From: Ascidia mentula
Lineage: Eukaryota > Chordata > Ascidiacea > Phlebobranchia > Ascidiidae
Reading direction: 5' to 3'
NCBI GenBank assembly: GCA_947561715.1
Contig: OX387204.1
Location: 13,087,001-13,151,000, forward strand
Length of the DNA stretch: 64,000 nucleotides
In this document: one piece after another, positions 10,001 to 20,400 of the stretch
Position numbering within the stretch: the first letter of the stretch is position 1
How the letters are laid out: every line of letters starts with the position of its first letter
The notes under the pieces: model-generated
Databases searched by the model: none
What the model saw: only the letters and a program-made list of their open reading frames with translations
What the model was told of the DNA's origin: nothing
Translations under genes and position numbers: made by a program

Positions 10001-12344
10001 AAAGCCAGTAACCGTTAATCTTAGTACTTGGTGCTCTGCAGCAGAAGCAGACAATCCGGTTGATGTTTGGGTGAGACTTTTTTTTAAAACTAAGTCAAAA
10101 TAATATGCTATTATTCTACCTCAATTGTTCCAACATGTTTTCAACATAATTGATATAAGAGTTTTATAACCCCTGGTCTATAGTCACACTAAGCTGTACT
10201 AATGACACCTTTTTGGTCAGAACGATGGTGATCTGTATACAGCTCACTAAATATAATTTTTTCATTAAAAGCAAAATTTGGTTAGTATAATTAAAATTAT
10301 CTAAACTGCTGATGTGAAAACAAATTCTGGTTTAGATTTGGTTTGTGTCATTTTTTTGTGTGTGTTTAGATTGAGACCAGTTCTGATGGCGTTCACTGGA
10401 TAAAAAGGCAATCTAGGAGTCTACAACAAAAGAGAGAAAAACAGCTGACGTTTGAAAGCATGCACTTTTGCTTGTAAGACGGTGTTTTCAAAAATAGTGC
10501 AGAGTAACTTCGAAAAGTATTGTAGTTCCACAACAGAAAAACGCAAATAAACAGAACTAATTCTTAAAAAGATAAAGAAGTAGGTTTTTTTTTATATGTG
10601 TCACTTTATTTTTCAGGATAGCATAATATTCATAGTATTCTTGATGAGCGAAACTTTTTGACAATGTTAAATTTATCTTACAATCCATTTTTATCATATG
10701 TACATTTTTGTGGAGACTTTAATTTAAATCTTTTTCTTTTAATCTAAGGTGCTTCTTGTTATTTTAACAACCCAGAAAATCTTTTTTAGTGTTCGTTGGG
10801 TTCTTGACATGTTGAAGTTATGGTGTGGTATTAAAAAGCACAAAAGCATCAACTTTATAAAAAAGCACGAAAATGTGTGGAAATGCACGATACAAAATGT
10901 TGATATGGAAAAGCCAAATGCGGAAAAATATGCTTTGCACAATGACTCAATGACTTTAAAGTATGGATTATGTACTAGAGGTGTAAATGTCACATTATAC
11001 TTAATTTAATGGTCTTGAGTATCCTTGAATTTAAATTTAATTGCCACCAGTGTAGTGTGTATTTAAAACAGATGTTGATATGTGTTATAACCTAATACAC
11101 ATAAAGCAGAATTTAAGTGACTGTAGGTGAACTATAAGTTTATTGAGGTAAACATTATACCTAAATCTTTATAATCAAATAAAATGTAATAAAAATTCTT
11201 GTACAATGATTTTAGTTACACCCACACAACTGTTCAAATGAAGCTGTCAAGTGCAAGTCTAAAGTTTGCTCCAGAGACGCGAATAATCGAGGACCCTTTT
11301 TCCTTGCCCATTGTTAGTGTTGAATTCATTGTGGAGGAAAAGGCAACAGATGACAATATTGTCAAGGAGTTTGAGTTGCATGAAATTGACTTTGATGTTT
11401 CTGAAAATGATGACAGTTTGAAAAACAACAAATTTTTTGTTGACTTTGAAACCATCCAAAGTATGTTTTTTCCCAAAAAAAATTAACTATTACCTCCCAG
11501 ATACATTTTGTGTCATAACAAACATAAAATATGGTAAATAAATTTATATGCCTGATTAACACTGAAAATCACCTTGGTTGATATTTAGATTTCCAACAAA
11601 AATTTTTATTTTTCTATGTAGATATACATGAATTTTACGTGAGGTGTAAACAAATCCAAGATGGTGACTGGGAGCGGTTTGTTCGATTGCAATTGCGCCT
11701 TGATGAACATTGCATTCAACAGGCCCAAACAGATCATCAATCTGACATGAAAAAAAGGCGGATAAAAATGCTAAAAGAGTGGCGCAAGAAACCTGGTAAT
11801 TCAGTATCCACCTAAACAAACTTCTGTTTTAATTTTTATGTTTCCATGTCTGTTCTTACTTGTGATTGAACATAATTGTTGATCCAATGTGAAACAGTAT
11901 AAAACAAGACACAGGCTGCATGACACCAGATATCCCCCGACTAGTTAAAAGCCACTACTTGTAAACCATTCCTCCACTAGAGTTCAGAAGAGACCCTGTA
12001 TTGCACAAAGTTTACTTACCAATAAACATATTTTTGAAAACAGACACAAGTTTACATGCATTGGGAGTACTTGTCGACAAGTTTCTTACTGACTTGGGTA
12101 AGGTTGTTTTTTTTAGTGGGCTAAAGTAATGAGTATGTCACAGGTAATAAATTCTTCTGCCAGATGACCTCTGATTTATTCTTCGTCTTGTTAATATTTA
12201 ATGCCAGGTTGGTTATTTAAACAAAAGTTTTAAATTGGAGCAAATAAATGTTTAGCTGATGGTACACGGACAGTGCATGATGTGGATGATGATGAAAGCC
12301 AACAGCCAACATACCAAGTTTCCTCTCATCGAAGTGAACCCTAA
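1034..12344 (+). CDS. Gene A: protein kinase-ZU5-UPA-Death domain protein (RIPK/PIDD-like)
   Basis: Proposed 22-exon gene, 1067 codons, phases consistent throughout: 1034-1060, 3063-3214, 3462-3914, 4001-4239, 4533-4657, 4952-5007, 5063-5127, 7536-7732, 7807-7938, 8431-8583, 8919-8975, 9045-9258, 9330-9497, 9568-9620, 9739-9894, 9951-10070, 10370-10473, 10790-10960, 11216-11460, 11622-11795, 12044-12097, 12256-12344. Domains in order: kinase, charged linker, N-domain shared with gene B, pre-ZU5 domain shared with gene B, ZU5, UPA, Death domain, acidic tail. The likely role is intracellular Death-domain signalling, as in RIPK1 or PIDD1. The kinase and the ZU5 half are joined through a good donor at 5127 whose phase fits the acceptor at 7536. 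They could instead be two genes. The 9-codon first exon is the least certain part. Introns hold a hAT-like element, a SINE cluster and two degenerate hAT-like pieces. Confidence 0.7.
1308..2925. mobile_element. hAT-like DNA transposon in intron 1 of gene A
   Basis: The element starts CCAGATTGG and ends CCAATCTGG, a perfect short terminal inverted repeat, and is flanked by the 8-bp direct repeat CACGTAAC (1300-1307 and 2926-2933). An 8-bp duplication is the hAT superfamily hallmark. Both ends carry clusters of a TGCGCGGA motif (about 1333-1410 and 2798-2900), which look like subterminal transposase-binding repeats. Near the right end a palindrome around GGAGGATAAATCCTCC is visible. The minus strand holds short broken reading frames (about 1841-2690) that I cannot match to a transposase by eye, so it is either a decayed autonomous copy or a filled non-autonomous one. 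Confidence 0.8.
3063..4239 (+). CDS. Gene A kinase domain (exons 2-4)
   Basis: Three exons encode a complete protein kinase core. Visible motifs: glycine loop GSGTYGDV, ATP-binding lysine in VAVKKV, the alpha-C region FKKESKIL, catalytic loop VHRDLKPQNIL, metal-binding LGDFGS, YAAPEF for APE, DVYGFSMVAYEVLTG in helix F, and PENRPTM near the end. All residues needed for catalysis are present. The VYGFSMVAYE and NRPTM forms resemble the tyrosine-kinase-like/RIPK branch. The domain starts almost at the N terminus, as in RIPKs. Substrates are unknown. Confidence 0.9.
4533..5219 (+). CDS. Gene A post-kinase linker exons and possible kinase-only end
   Basis: Exons 4533-4657, 4952-5007 and 5063-5127 encode a hydrophilic linker rich in Asn, Lys, Ser and Asp with no recognisable fold. 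The last exon has a strong internal donor (GAAA|GTAAGA after 5127) in the phase needed to join the exon at 7536. If that donor is skipped, the frame stays open for 30 more codons through a charged, coiled-coil-like stretch (KKAVEEAHHKRQDTLELL) to a stop at 5217-5219. That would give a kinase-only isoform. Confidence 0.6.
5341..5790 (+). mobile_element. tRNA-derived SINE cluster in gene A intron
   Basis: Positions 5537-5609 form a tRNA-like head: acceptor ends GCTCCTG/CGGGAGC pair, the D arm is GCTC/GAGC, the T arm is GTGAG/CTCAC with TTCAAAC, and A- and B-box promoter sequences are intact. The anticodon arm is off register by one base. Reading the loop as CTGGTTA would give a GGU anticodon, unusual for a eukaryotic gene, so a SINE head is more likely than a tRNA gene. 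A block of about 84 bp beginning GCGATACGTTAGCTGTG occurs twice in direct orientation (5341-5424 and 5705-5788). The second copy ends in a short TACTACTACT run, like a SINE tail. This suggests one SINE inserted next to or into the tail of another. Confidence 0.6.
6292..6481. mobile_element. Possible degenerate hAT-type MITE
   Basis: This intronic piece begins CAGGGCCAGACT and ends in a partial inverted counterpart, AGAACTGCCCCTG, a pattern seen in hAT-type miniature elements. No convincing 8-bp target duplication flanks it, so it is old or misjudged. The rest of the gene A intron from 5791 to 7535 shows nothing else I can name. Confidence 0.3.
7536..8975 (+). CDS. Gene A N-domain shared with gene B (exons 8-11)
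   Basis: Exons 7536-7732, 7807-7938, 8431-8583 and 8919-8975 encode about 180 residues of mixed helix/strand character with no family I recognise. The second exon ends LAIWNKPFKIEHYLYGV and the third begins GYVFLLVTNAD. Gene B has the matching IAVMWNKPIIIGTAADK and SSIFLMVCTMN at the same exon boundary, both in phase 0. The 'WNKP' core plus the following hydrophobic strand is the clearest conserved signature. Gene C lacks it. Function unknown. Position before the pre-ZU5 domain in A and before the NACHT domain in B suggests a protein-interaction module. Confidence 0.65.
7987..8367. mobile_element. hAT-type MITE in gene A intron
   Basis: An insert of about 380 bp starts CAGTGGTTCCCAAACT and ends AGTTTGGGAATCACTG, nearly perfect inverted repeats and the well-known terminal sequence of one hAT subgroup. 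There is no coding capacity. The flanking 8-bp sequences do not match clearly, suggesting an old insertion. It lies in the intron between the two central exons of the gene A N-domain. Confidence 0.65.
9045..9620 (+). CDS. Gene A pre-ZU5 domain shared with gene B (exons 12-14)
   Basis: Exons 9045-9258, 9330-9497 and 9568-9620 encode about 145 residues just before ZU5. They align by eye with gene B 28759-29439: both have a LLLVPYD/LVVLKYN opening, an 'EF...GG..Y' stretch, FNAFTLP versus INAFLLP, a 'GKKQILTIK' versus 'GRKVLTMKT' strand, and a later helical part (LCEFLFVKQ). I do not recognise the family. The terminal small exon (GYGNTSTVPYHPYFEPIK) corresponds to GYNQPLTKYDPIT in gene B and is a spacer into ZU5. 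Confidence 0.65.
9739..10473 (+). CDS. Gene A ZU5 domain with HFC junction (exons 15-17)
   Basis: Exons 9739-9894, 9951-10070 and 10370-10473 give a ZU5 domain: GSYEYISEVSSIIGPKGG, VVFPKDALLRDTRITLTSY, LKCEPHGIQFQKPVTVNL and SSDGVHWIK are classic ZU5 strand motifs as in PIDD1, UNC5 and ankyrins. The domain ends FESMHFC. His-Phe-Cys (codons at 10463-10471) sits where self-cleaving ZU5-UPA proteins have His-Phe|Ser or Ser-Phe|Ser. Cys could act as nucleophile in place of Ser, but that is inference. Intron phases (0,0,2) equal those of genes B and C. Confidence 0.85.
10790..11460 (+). CDS. Gene A UPA domain (exons 18-19)
   Basis: Exons 10790-10960 and 11216-11460 follow ZU5 directly and match the UPA position and size. 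The first starts VRWVLDMLKLW, parallel to WIINWILDGF in gene B and WKVIVKWFVDLY in gene C. The second holds the beta-rich part (VQMKLSSASLKF, KFFVDFETIQ). Exon order and phases 2 and 1 are the same in the three genes. In NLRP1, CARD8, PIDD1 and UNC5 this domain packs against ZU5 and links it to the Death-fold domain. Confidence 0.75.
11622..12344 (+). CDS. Gene A Death domain and acidic tail (exons 20-22)
   Basis: Exons 11622-11795, 12044-12097 and 12256-12344 encode a Death domain. GDWERFVRLQLRL is helix 1-2, the QAQTDHQSD stretch lies between helices, and IKMLKEWRKKPG carries the conserved Trp of helix 5. LHALGVLVDKFLTDLG forms the last helices. The final exon adds an acidic tail (VHDVDDDESQQP) and the stop at 12342-12344. 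Death domains assemble oligomeric platforms, so this is the likely output module. Confidence 0.85.
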
Positions 12345-13368
12345 CCTGTCATGATTTAGTTTTTTCATTTGTTTACAATGTGATTTTTTGTGCTTTTTTG
12401 TATGTCATTTTAACTTAGATACCGTGATAATTTTATAATTGTATGCAACTTTCCTACTTGCACTTGTCAATTTATTACTTGTGCTCAAAATAATACTTTG
12501 CACGAGTTTTGTTTAATGTTTATATTACAACCAGGGTGTCGATTTATGCCTTTTTCGCCATTCTAAGTGTTCGACACGCGATGCCACTGTACGACACAGA
12601 CGGCGTGAATAAATGTTAAGTTACCGGTATGCAGCACTACGAACAGACAAACGCTATTGTTATCTGCAAATGTCCATAAATTGAATTACTATAATAACTT
12701 AATGAAGCCTAACATATCGTCACGCCAATCTTTGCAACTTAATGGCATCATCGTTTGGGATCCCCACCTAAGATAAATTTGACTGTTTAGATGGCTAAAT
12801 AAACGCAACGCAATAAATTTTTGGACAAAAACCAGCCAGCACTTGCTTTCCTTTAACATTGAACGAATGAGCGCGTTAAACTAACCATTGTTACCCAACA
12901 CGTGGCATTGTTACGGTGCTCGCGTACCACCTGGAAAGCCGTCGCGTACCACTGGTTGGTAACACTGCTCTACAAGCTATTAGGACTGATTCTCACTAAT
13001 AATAAACTATTTATTCGGATTAAACTGTTTGGGAGAAACAATCTGGCAATTATTACCCAACAGGCCTTTGGCCTCCCACACACTCAATCAAGGTCATTGC
13101 AGTATAGGGTCTGTTTCTGTTCGGCATACTTAATACTGAGATACGAAATCGACCCGTATTACTGTCTTTTTAATAATTCACATCTTTGTACCTGTTTGTG
13201 ATTTTACTTTAGGGAAAGCACCGATGTAAAAACTGAGGTTTTTGTTTCGCGCGCTTTTTTGCGGTAAACAAATCTTACGAGGCAACTATATGAAAGCTTT
13301 CCCGTTAAGCAAGTTGATGTTCGCTAAGAAAAATTGTCTTTAAGTGCAAATGGACACTAGAGAAACTG
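12345..13368. other. Intergenic region A-B
   Basis: About 1 kb between the stop of gene A and the proposed start of gene B. It must contain the gene A 3' UTR and gene B promoter/5' UTR. A candidate polyadenylation signal lies at 12608-12613. A 99-codon open frame at 12902-13201 has low-complexity, unconserved-looking content and I do not call it a gene. GC-rich dinucleotides (CGCGCGC) near 13245 may mark the gene B start region. Confidence 0.4.
12608..12613 (+). terminator. Candidate polyadenylation signal of gene A
   Basis: AATAAA about 265 bases past the stop codon of gene A, a plausible 3' UTR length. No other evidence of cleavage is available from sequence alone. Confidence 0.4.
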
Positions 13369-14454
13369 ATGGAAATTTCGGTGAGTCAAAAAACAACTTT
13401 GCATTGTTCCAAATTGGATAATAAAGTATCATCCGTCCATGTTTTAGTTACGGTTTGTACACCTGGTGGATGGTCTTTGGACGTTTTGCGTAACGTATTG
13501 TGCAACCAAGAAATAGAAAATTACCCCGTTGCCATCTACACGTTTACTGGCCCATTTATATTTGAGAAAGAATCTGTCTTTGTGGGTTTGTTTCTCAGAT
13601 ACCTACAACATCAGGTGAGTTGAACATCTACATGTAGTTTACAATGGCAATACATATACAATAAAAAGTGAACTTGGGCCATCTTATCAACATTGTCTTG
13701 TTGCCTGACAATCAGTGTGGAGTTTACTATCCATCTAGGTCTTAAACTTAGCATGAAATTAATTTCGAGACCAAATTTTAATTTTTTTTTTATTTTTGGT
13801 TCAGCAATCAAATAGTGACACTTCAATAGATTGGAAGCAGTTTTGTAAAGATGAACCTCTTTCTAAATCTCTGTTCAATGTTTTAAGCACAAATAACCCA
13901 ATTGCTGTTATGTGGAATAAACCAATTATTATAGGCACTGCTGCAGATAAGGTGACTGCTGTAATAATAAACTTGATTTTGTTGTGTTATTTGTGTTTTG
14001 CCTTCAAAGAGTTCAATTTTTTTGATGGTGTGCACGATGAATTCTTCTCCACTTAATAATGTGCTTGCTCTATCCACCGAGCTCTGCAGTTGTGAAATTA
14101 TTTTGGAAGGATTTGTTGACAGTAGCCTTGCTATACTGGAAGTAAGACCTATGGACTAATATTCAGTTTCTTTATAAAAACAGGTAAAAATATGAGTGTG
14201 TTTATTGCAGAAAGAGTTGTTGTGTTCCCAGTCATTATCTATTAAACAGGCAAGTAAAAATCTTCACTTAATGTCTTCTTACACAAAATTTTACTCAAAT
14301 GTATGTAAGAAAATTAAGAGTACAATTAGAGCATGGAGTGTTTGTATGATTTAGCAAATTAAACCTGATGATATCTTTAAACAAATGAAGGAAATTGTCC
14401 CGCCATCAAAAATCTCAACTTTGGAAATCAAGCAGGAACAACATTTTGACCTAG
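13369..14454 (+). CDS. Gene B N-terminal domain (exons 1-5)
   Basis: Five exons, about 220 residues, matching gene A 7536-8975. The first has CTPGGWSLDVLRNVL and IENYPVAIYTFTGPFIFE. The second ends IAVMWNKPIIIGTAADK and the third begins SSIFLMVCTMN, parallel to the 'WNKP' region of gene A with identical phase-0 boundaries. The 39-nt fourth exon is followed by a CAG|GCAAGT donor, a GC-AG intron. The fifth (IKPDDIFKQMKEIVPPSK) leads into the NACHT-like exon. The family is not recognised. Confidence 0.6.
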
Positions 14455-17400
14455 GTTTGTTTAATCTAAATTTGTAAATTAATCTAAATATTTTTTTGTG
14501 TATTTAGTGCATGAATTGGGCAAGAAAGTTTTGCAAAGTATGGTTACTTTTACCACACTGTCTTGTCAAATCAACTTGCCAAAAGATTTTTTCATTTTAA
14601 AAAAAAATGATGGCAAACAAGACACCCTTTCAGCCAATTTGAATAGTTGTTTGGAACACAGCAATCATTCGAGAAATTTAAAGCAGGTTCTTCAAACAGC
14701 AAGACAGGGGAACAAAAAAATATGTTTTGTTGGAAACAATGTATGTGATGAAATAGTGTTCATAAATACATTGGCAAAGCAATATTTGCAAGAGCATTCA
14801 TTTTTGGTGGTTGTTGATGAGAAAACTATAAAAAAACATCATTCCATTCTCAGTTTTCTTTTGTCTACCTGTTGTGAAAAAGGATGGGTAGAAAGCATAT
14901 TAAATAATGCAGGTAAAAGTGATCTTGAAAGACAGAACAATGTTACTATAGTATTGCATGTATTATTGCCCAATGTCTGCAAGTTGATGGAAGAATGTAG
15001 TTGGCTTGATGAAATTGTTAATGATAAACTCTTGCCAAATGCTTTGAAAATTGTGGTTTGTTCACCGAAGAACTTAACAACAAAAGTGTTTGATGGGTAT
15101 TCATGCTACAATATTCTTGGCATAACAACAGAAGCACAACAGCAATTGCTCCAGGATGAATGCGGCAAAAGTGTAGATCTAACAAGAAGAAATCCTGATC
15201 TTCAGGAGTTGTGTTTTAGCCCTACCACTTGTAAAATGGTTGCAAAGCATGTTTCTCAATATGGGGAAGAGCAATTAGGTACATGTCTTTCTGAATTGGC
15301 TGCAAACCTGCTCTGTGTCATGAAACCAATAGAAGAGAGTGATATAAAAGACTTGTCAAGCAATGCCTTGCTTGCTGTGCAAAATGACAGCTTCACTGCA
15401 CCAGGCATGAATAGTTCACCATTTACTGTAAAATATGGTGAGACCCAGATTTATCTCACATTCTGGCGAGATTTTTTGGCAGCGGTGCATGTATGGGGTC
15501 ATCTAGATACAAATTTATTCAAAACAAAATTTGGAGATCTTGTGCAAGGCCAAGATAAAAACAATGTCATTCGATTTTTGTATGGCATGTGCAACCAAGA
15601 TGTTGTAAAAGAATTAAGTGTCGTGTATACAAAAATTGGAAGAAGTAAAAACAAGGCAGAGCAATTAGTAAAGCACATTCGCAAGCTAATAAAATCAAAA
15701 GGCAAATTACTTTTGCTTGGAGTCCAATTTTTAATGCAAGCTAAGAGTTTTTACAAGGCAATTAAGAGTGTGATTGATGCAGATATGCATATATCTAAGG
15801 TGAGCATTATGCCTAGAGACATATATGCCATTACAAACATGCTGAGCAACATTGGAAAAAAGCCCACTGTAAGTTTTGAGAGTTGTTTGTTTCCAGGCAA
15901 TGGGCTGAAAATCCTTGCTGATAATGCAGAAATTATGGAGGTAAGGTTGACTTTATTGCACTGATCTAGTTTATATTGAAACAGAATCATGCATATGGTT
16001 GTGCAGAGTGGTTCGCTGGGACTTAGCACCAAATATGAAGTAAGAAGTAAAACTGAATGGCTACATACCCTGGTTCCTTGGTTGCAAAACTTATCAGTTC
16101 ATATTTCTGTTGCTCCTGAAAGATTTTCTGAGTTACTTGGCCACACAAAGGTAAAAATGTTGAGTAACGAATGTATTAATTGGCGAGCTCATTTTATATA
16201 CCTAAATATATTTTGTTTGCCATGTCTGCTTGCCATTCCAATAATATTTATCTAACTGCATGTATTTTGAGAAAAATAACCATTATTGTGCAACATTTTA
16301 TAGTTGCATAGATTAGATATCAGCTTCAGTAGACTGACAAAACAACATCTATCCGTTGTCACAAACCTGCTTGATCTTAAAGAATTGAAATTAAACAGTT
16401 GTTCTCTTGATGAAGGATGCTTGACATTTATTGCTGATCATTATTCGTGTCAGAAGGTAAGGTTAATGAAAGTAACCCTGATGAAATCTGGCCGTATGGC
16501 AGACAAAATGTTGGAAGAATACTGTACGCTAATTTTATGCCAGAAAATGAGTTTATTCTAAATAAAAATATGCCTGGCAGAAATACTAGTACAATGATTT
16601 TTATTCAGATTAAAGTGCTGGATCTGAGCAAAAACGAGATTGGAAATGTTTTTCATAAATTTGGCAGCAGTAAAGTTGATGATTTAATTGCTACATCATG
16701 TGCCATTAATTCAAATCAGTTGGAACTCTTCATTGAAAATTGCACAAGACATCACACCAGAGTACTCAAATTTTTTTCATAGTTGTTTACTAGTATAAAA
16801 GTTTTTTTAAGCAAAAACACTATTTTTTAATTTTAATTTTTTGGTCCATACCGTTGACCTTTGTATGAATAGAAAGTAGCTCTCAATATGTTTTGTGCTT
16901 AGTTTAATTTATTGGATTTGTCTGCAAACAAAGAACTTCTAAGTGCAACAAACAATGTTTTACGGTTGTCCTCACTTGCATCATCTCTTGTTCTGGGTAA
17001 CTGTAACATTGGTTACAGAAGTTTGATCACTATTCTTCAATCAAGGCCAAATGAGGTACAACAGCCTGCATCATTGTGAAAATTGAACTGAAATGCTTAT
17101 AAATCAAACTTGGCCACCTCAACTAATTCCATTATATTTTACAGGAAATGTCAAGTCTAAGTTTGGAAAATAACAAAATTGATGATTCTTGTGCTGAGTA
17201 TATTGCCCAGTCAATGGCTTTTATATTGGAAATAAATTTAAATCAAAACACAATCACAAAAGATGGTTTGTTAAAAATATTAAATGGTTCACAAAAAATG
17301 GAAAGCATAGTAAGTTGTACAAATTAAAAGTTTAATGTAATATATGCCTTAACAATGTAATATACACCATACTAAAATTTTAAAGAAAAACATTAAGGTG

Positions 17401-20400
17401 AATGCTTTATTACAGAAGCGCAAATTCCGAGTATGCACTGTTCAGCATATTGTGTTGGTATGGAAATAGACAGAAAACATACAACTTAAATTTTTGGTCT
17501 TGTCACAGACAAAGAAGCTTCATCTAAATCGCAACTCCTTGGCAAGTCTAACAACAGAAGATGTAACAAACTTTGGGTCTTTGGAGGAACTTTCATTGAA
17601 AAACTGTGAAATCTTAGACCATGTGGTCAAATATTTGAAAGAAATTGCAGACAAATCAGAGGTTTATTTTCGCAAAAACTTTTTTTAGATTTGAAATTAC
17701 TTTGGCTAATATTACAGATTTTTTGTTTTTAATGCTGTTTACAGAATGTACATGCAATTTGTCGATTGTGGTTTATTGGTGACCTTAATTTTCTTAAACA
17801 ATCCAAGAAAAACAAGTTTAGATTTGCAATCTGTCTTAAATTATTACTATTCAAAGTTTTTCTTTGTTATGACACAGGTTTTAAGGTTTGTTGCATATGG
17901 CACAGTTTTCATTTAAAACAATAAACTTAAAATAAGTTGTGCATTAAATCAACCAAGAGCAAGTGCTTTGAGTGAGCAAAGTTTTTGAAAAATGAACTAA
18001 ATTGTTCAGTTATTTTGAAAAAATAGTTTTCTATTTTTTTCTCTTTTAGAATTTTGGGCTGAACATTAACAAGATACCAAGAAAACGTAAAACACTGTCT
18101 TCACAGAAAACTAAAAAAATACCAGTAAGTAAAGCAGTTTAATACTGTTTGTGCTTCACATAATTTGCATTGATTATGCTAACTATTTTTTTCAGAAACT
18201 TGGTAATGGTGGCTCTCTTCCACTTGAGGTATATATTAATGTTTGTGGTTTAGCATGCTGTATGAAATTAAGTCGTGTGACATAAACAGTTTTAGTCGTG
18301 TTAACGTGTAATAATAGTAAATTTTTTGTGTTAATAAATTAATATCTTATACTGGTGCTCGTCGTCTTTTACTCCTTTTGGTATTCTGATACTGTATGCT
18401 AATATTTGCATGTTTCTTGCCCCAACTGCTTTATAAAAAAATTCCTTAAATTCAAATTTATATTGGGCAAAGTACAATATAAGACAGCATTTTTTTTTTG
18501 TAGAAAGACAAGTTTGTGCAAGGAAAGAAGAAAGAACAAGTCAAAGCAGAGGTAATTTGACATAGTTTGGAAATGTATGCGTCATAATAGTGTCAAAAAT
18601 TGGTGTGCAAATATCATTAACATTTTTACAACAAGCATGGTTGGTAGCCAGCACATCTTGTGTTGTATTTTGTTAACTGACTCACATAAACACTTTTATG
18701 TAGTTTACTGCTGAACCAAATGTGTATCGGTCAAAAGCAGATAAATCTGAAACACAGCAAACTGTTTTATCAAGTATAGAGGTTAGTTGCTTTATTTTAA
18801 TTTAAATTAGTTTTATACTGTTTATGCTTTTTACATAATCTACATTGATAATGCTAACTATGTTCTATAGAAACTTGGTTATCATGATTCCCTTTCAATT
18901 GAGTGAAATATTAATGTTTGTGGCTATGCAGTATGAAATTAAGTGGTGTAGTATAAACCTTTTATTCATGTTATTATTTAATAATGGTACATTTTTTGTT
19001 TACACTATTTTTTAATTGTTGTTTTTTAACAGGAATCAGATTCCCAGAAGCTAGAGGTAAGCTTGGTGTAAATGTTGTACTAAACAACTTAGTCAGAAAC
19101 ATGCTTCTGCGGTACAATAGCATGAAAAATTTGGTCATGTCATTCATTGTTAGTTCTGTGAAAATTTCGATTATATTTAGGTCTAATCTCCACATGTGCA
19201 AGCAGGGAACAATTAATTCAAAAAGGGTTAGCTTTCAACACTAACTGTCATAAATATTTATTTTTTTGTAAAGCTCTGAGCCCATTCAATCCTTGCCTTC
19301 ATTGAATTTTATATCAATGTTTTGCTTTTTATTCACTTTTCCTTCTGACTTAAAAATATTTTATGTCAATAACCCAATGTCTAAATGTTTAACTAAATTA
19401 GTTTCGTTGGACAAACACAAACAAAATAGTATATCGAGACTTACCATAGCTGTACAAATCCTGTGTAACATTACAAATACCTAGTACTCGCATGCTAACT
19501 AAGCTTAATTGTGTGTGAAGAAAGACTTAAAAAGTTTTACAATAAATTCATAATTGTTTTTAGAGTTTCAGCTCAAACTGGGCATTTGACGATGAAAGAA
19601 GCAGTGAGGTAAATGTGAAAAATAACCCTTTGAAGATTCTATTGGATGTTCTCTAGTTAAAATTCTTGTGTTAACAGGGTTTTAAATCTTTTCATTCCCC
19701 CATGGAACAAGAAATGTCAAAAGAGGTAAATTAAGCTTTTTGAAAAAGCTTTTGTTGTATCAGCACAATAATAAATATTTCATGTTAAAAACAGTGCAAA
19801 TTTTATTATAACTAGTAATTGCTAATGTGCAGGTTTTATTAACTTTGCAAGTAAGCCAAATATTTACAATGACAGTATCTCAAATGATATGGTATGCTAA
19901 TATTTGCACATTTCTTGCCCCAACTTCTTTATAAAAAAAAATTTCTTCAAATACAAATTTATATTTATTATGATTCTACAATGGGTGAGATTTGCAATAT
20001 CCTGTTTTTGGAAAAGTACAATATAAGACAGCAAACTTTTTTTATAGAAAGAGGAGTTTGTGCAAGGAAAGGAGCAAGCACAAGCCAAAGCAGAGGTAAT
20101 TTGACACAGTTTGGAAAATGTATGCATCATAATAGTGTAAAAATTGGTGTTCAAAATATCATTTAAATTTTTACAACAAGCATGGTTGGTAGTCAGCACA
20201 TCTTGCATTGTATTTTGTTAACTGACTCACATAAACACTTTTATGTAGTTTACTGCTGAACCAAATGTACATCAGTCAAAAGCAGATGAATCTGAAACAC
20301 AGCAAACTGTTTTATCAAGTTTAGAGGTTACTTGTTTGATTTTATTTTTTTTAGTTTGTGAAGTAGTTTAATACTGTTTATGCTTTCTAACATAATTTGC

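Noticed and set aside
12902-13201. 99-codon open frame between genes A and B
   Set aside because: No recognisable domain, no matching splice logic, and composition like the surrounding non-coding DNA.
17745-17877. Extra open exon-like block between the last LRR exon and the linker of gene B
   Set aside because: AG/GT borders and an open frame exist, but it would end in phase 1 while the next exon needs phase 0, and no clear LRR motif is seen. Skipping it joins the neighbours in phase 0.
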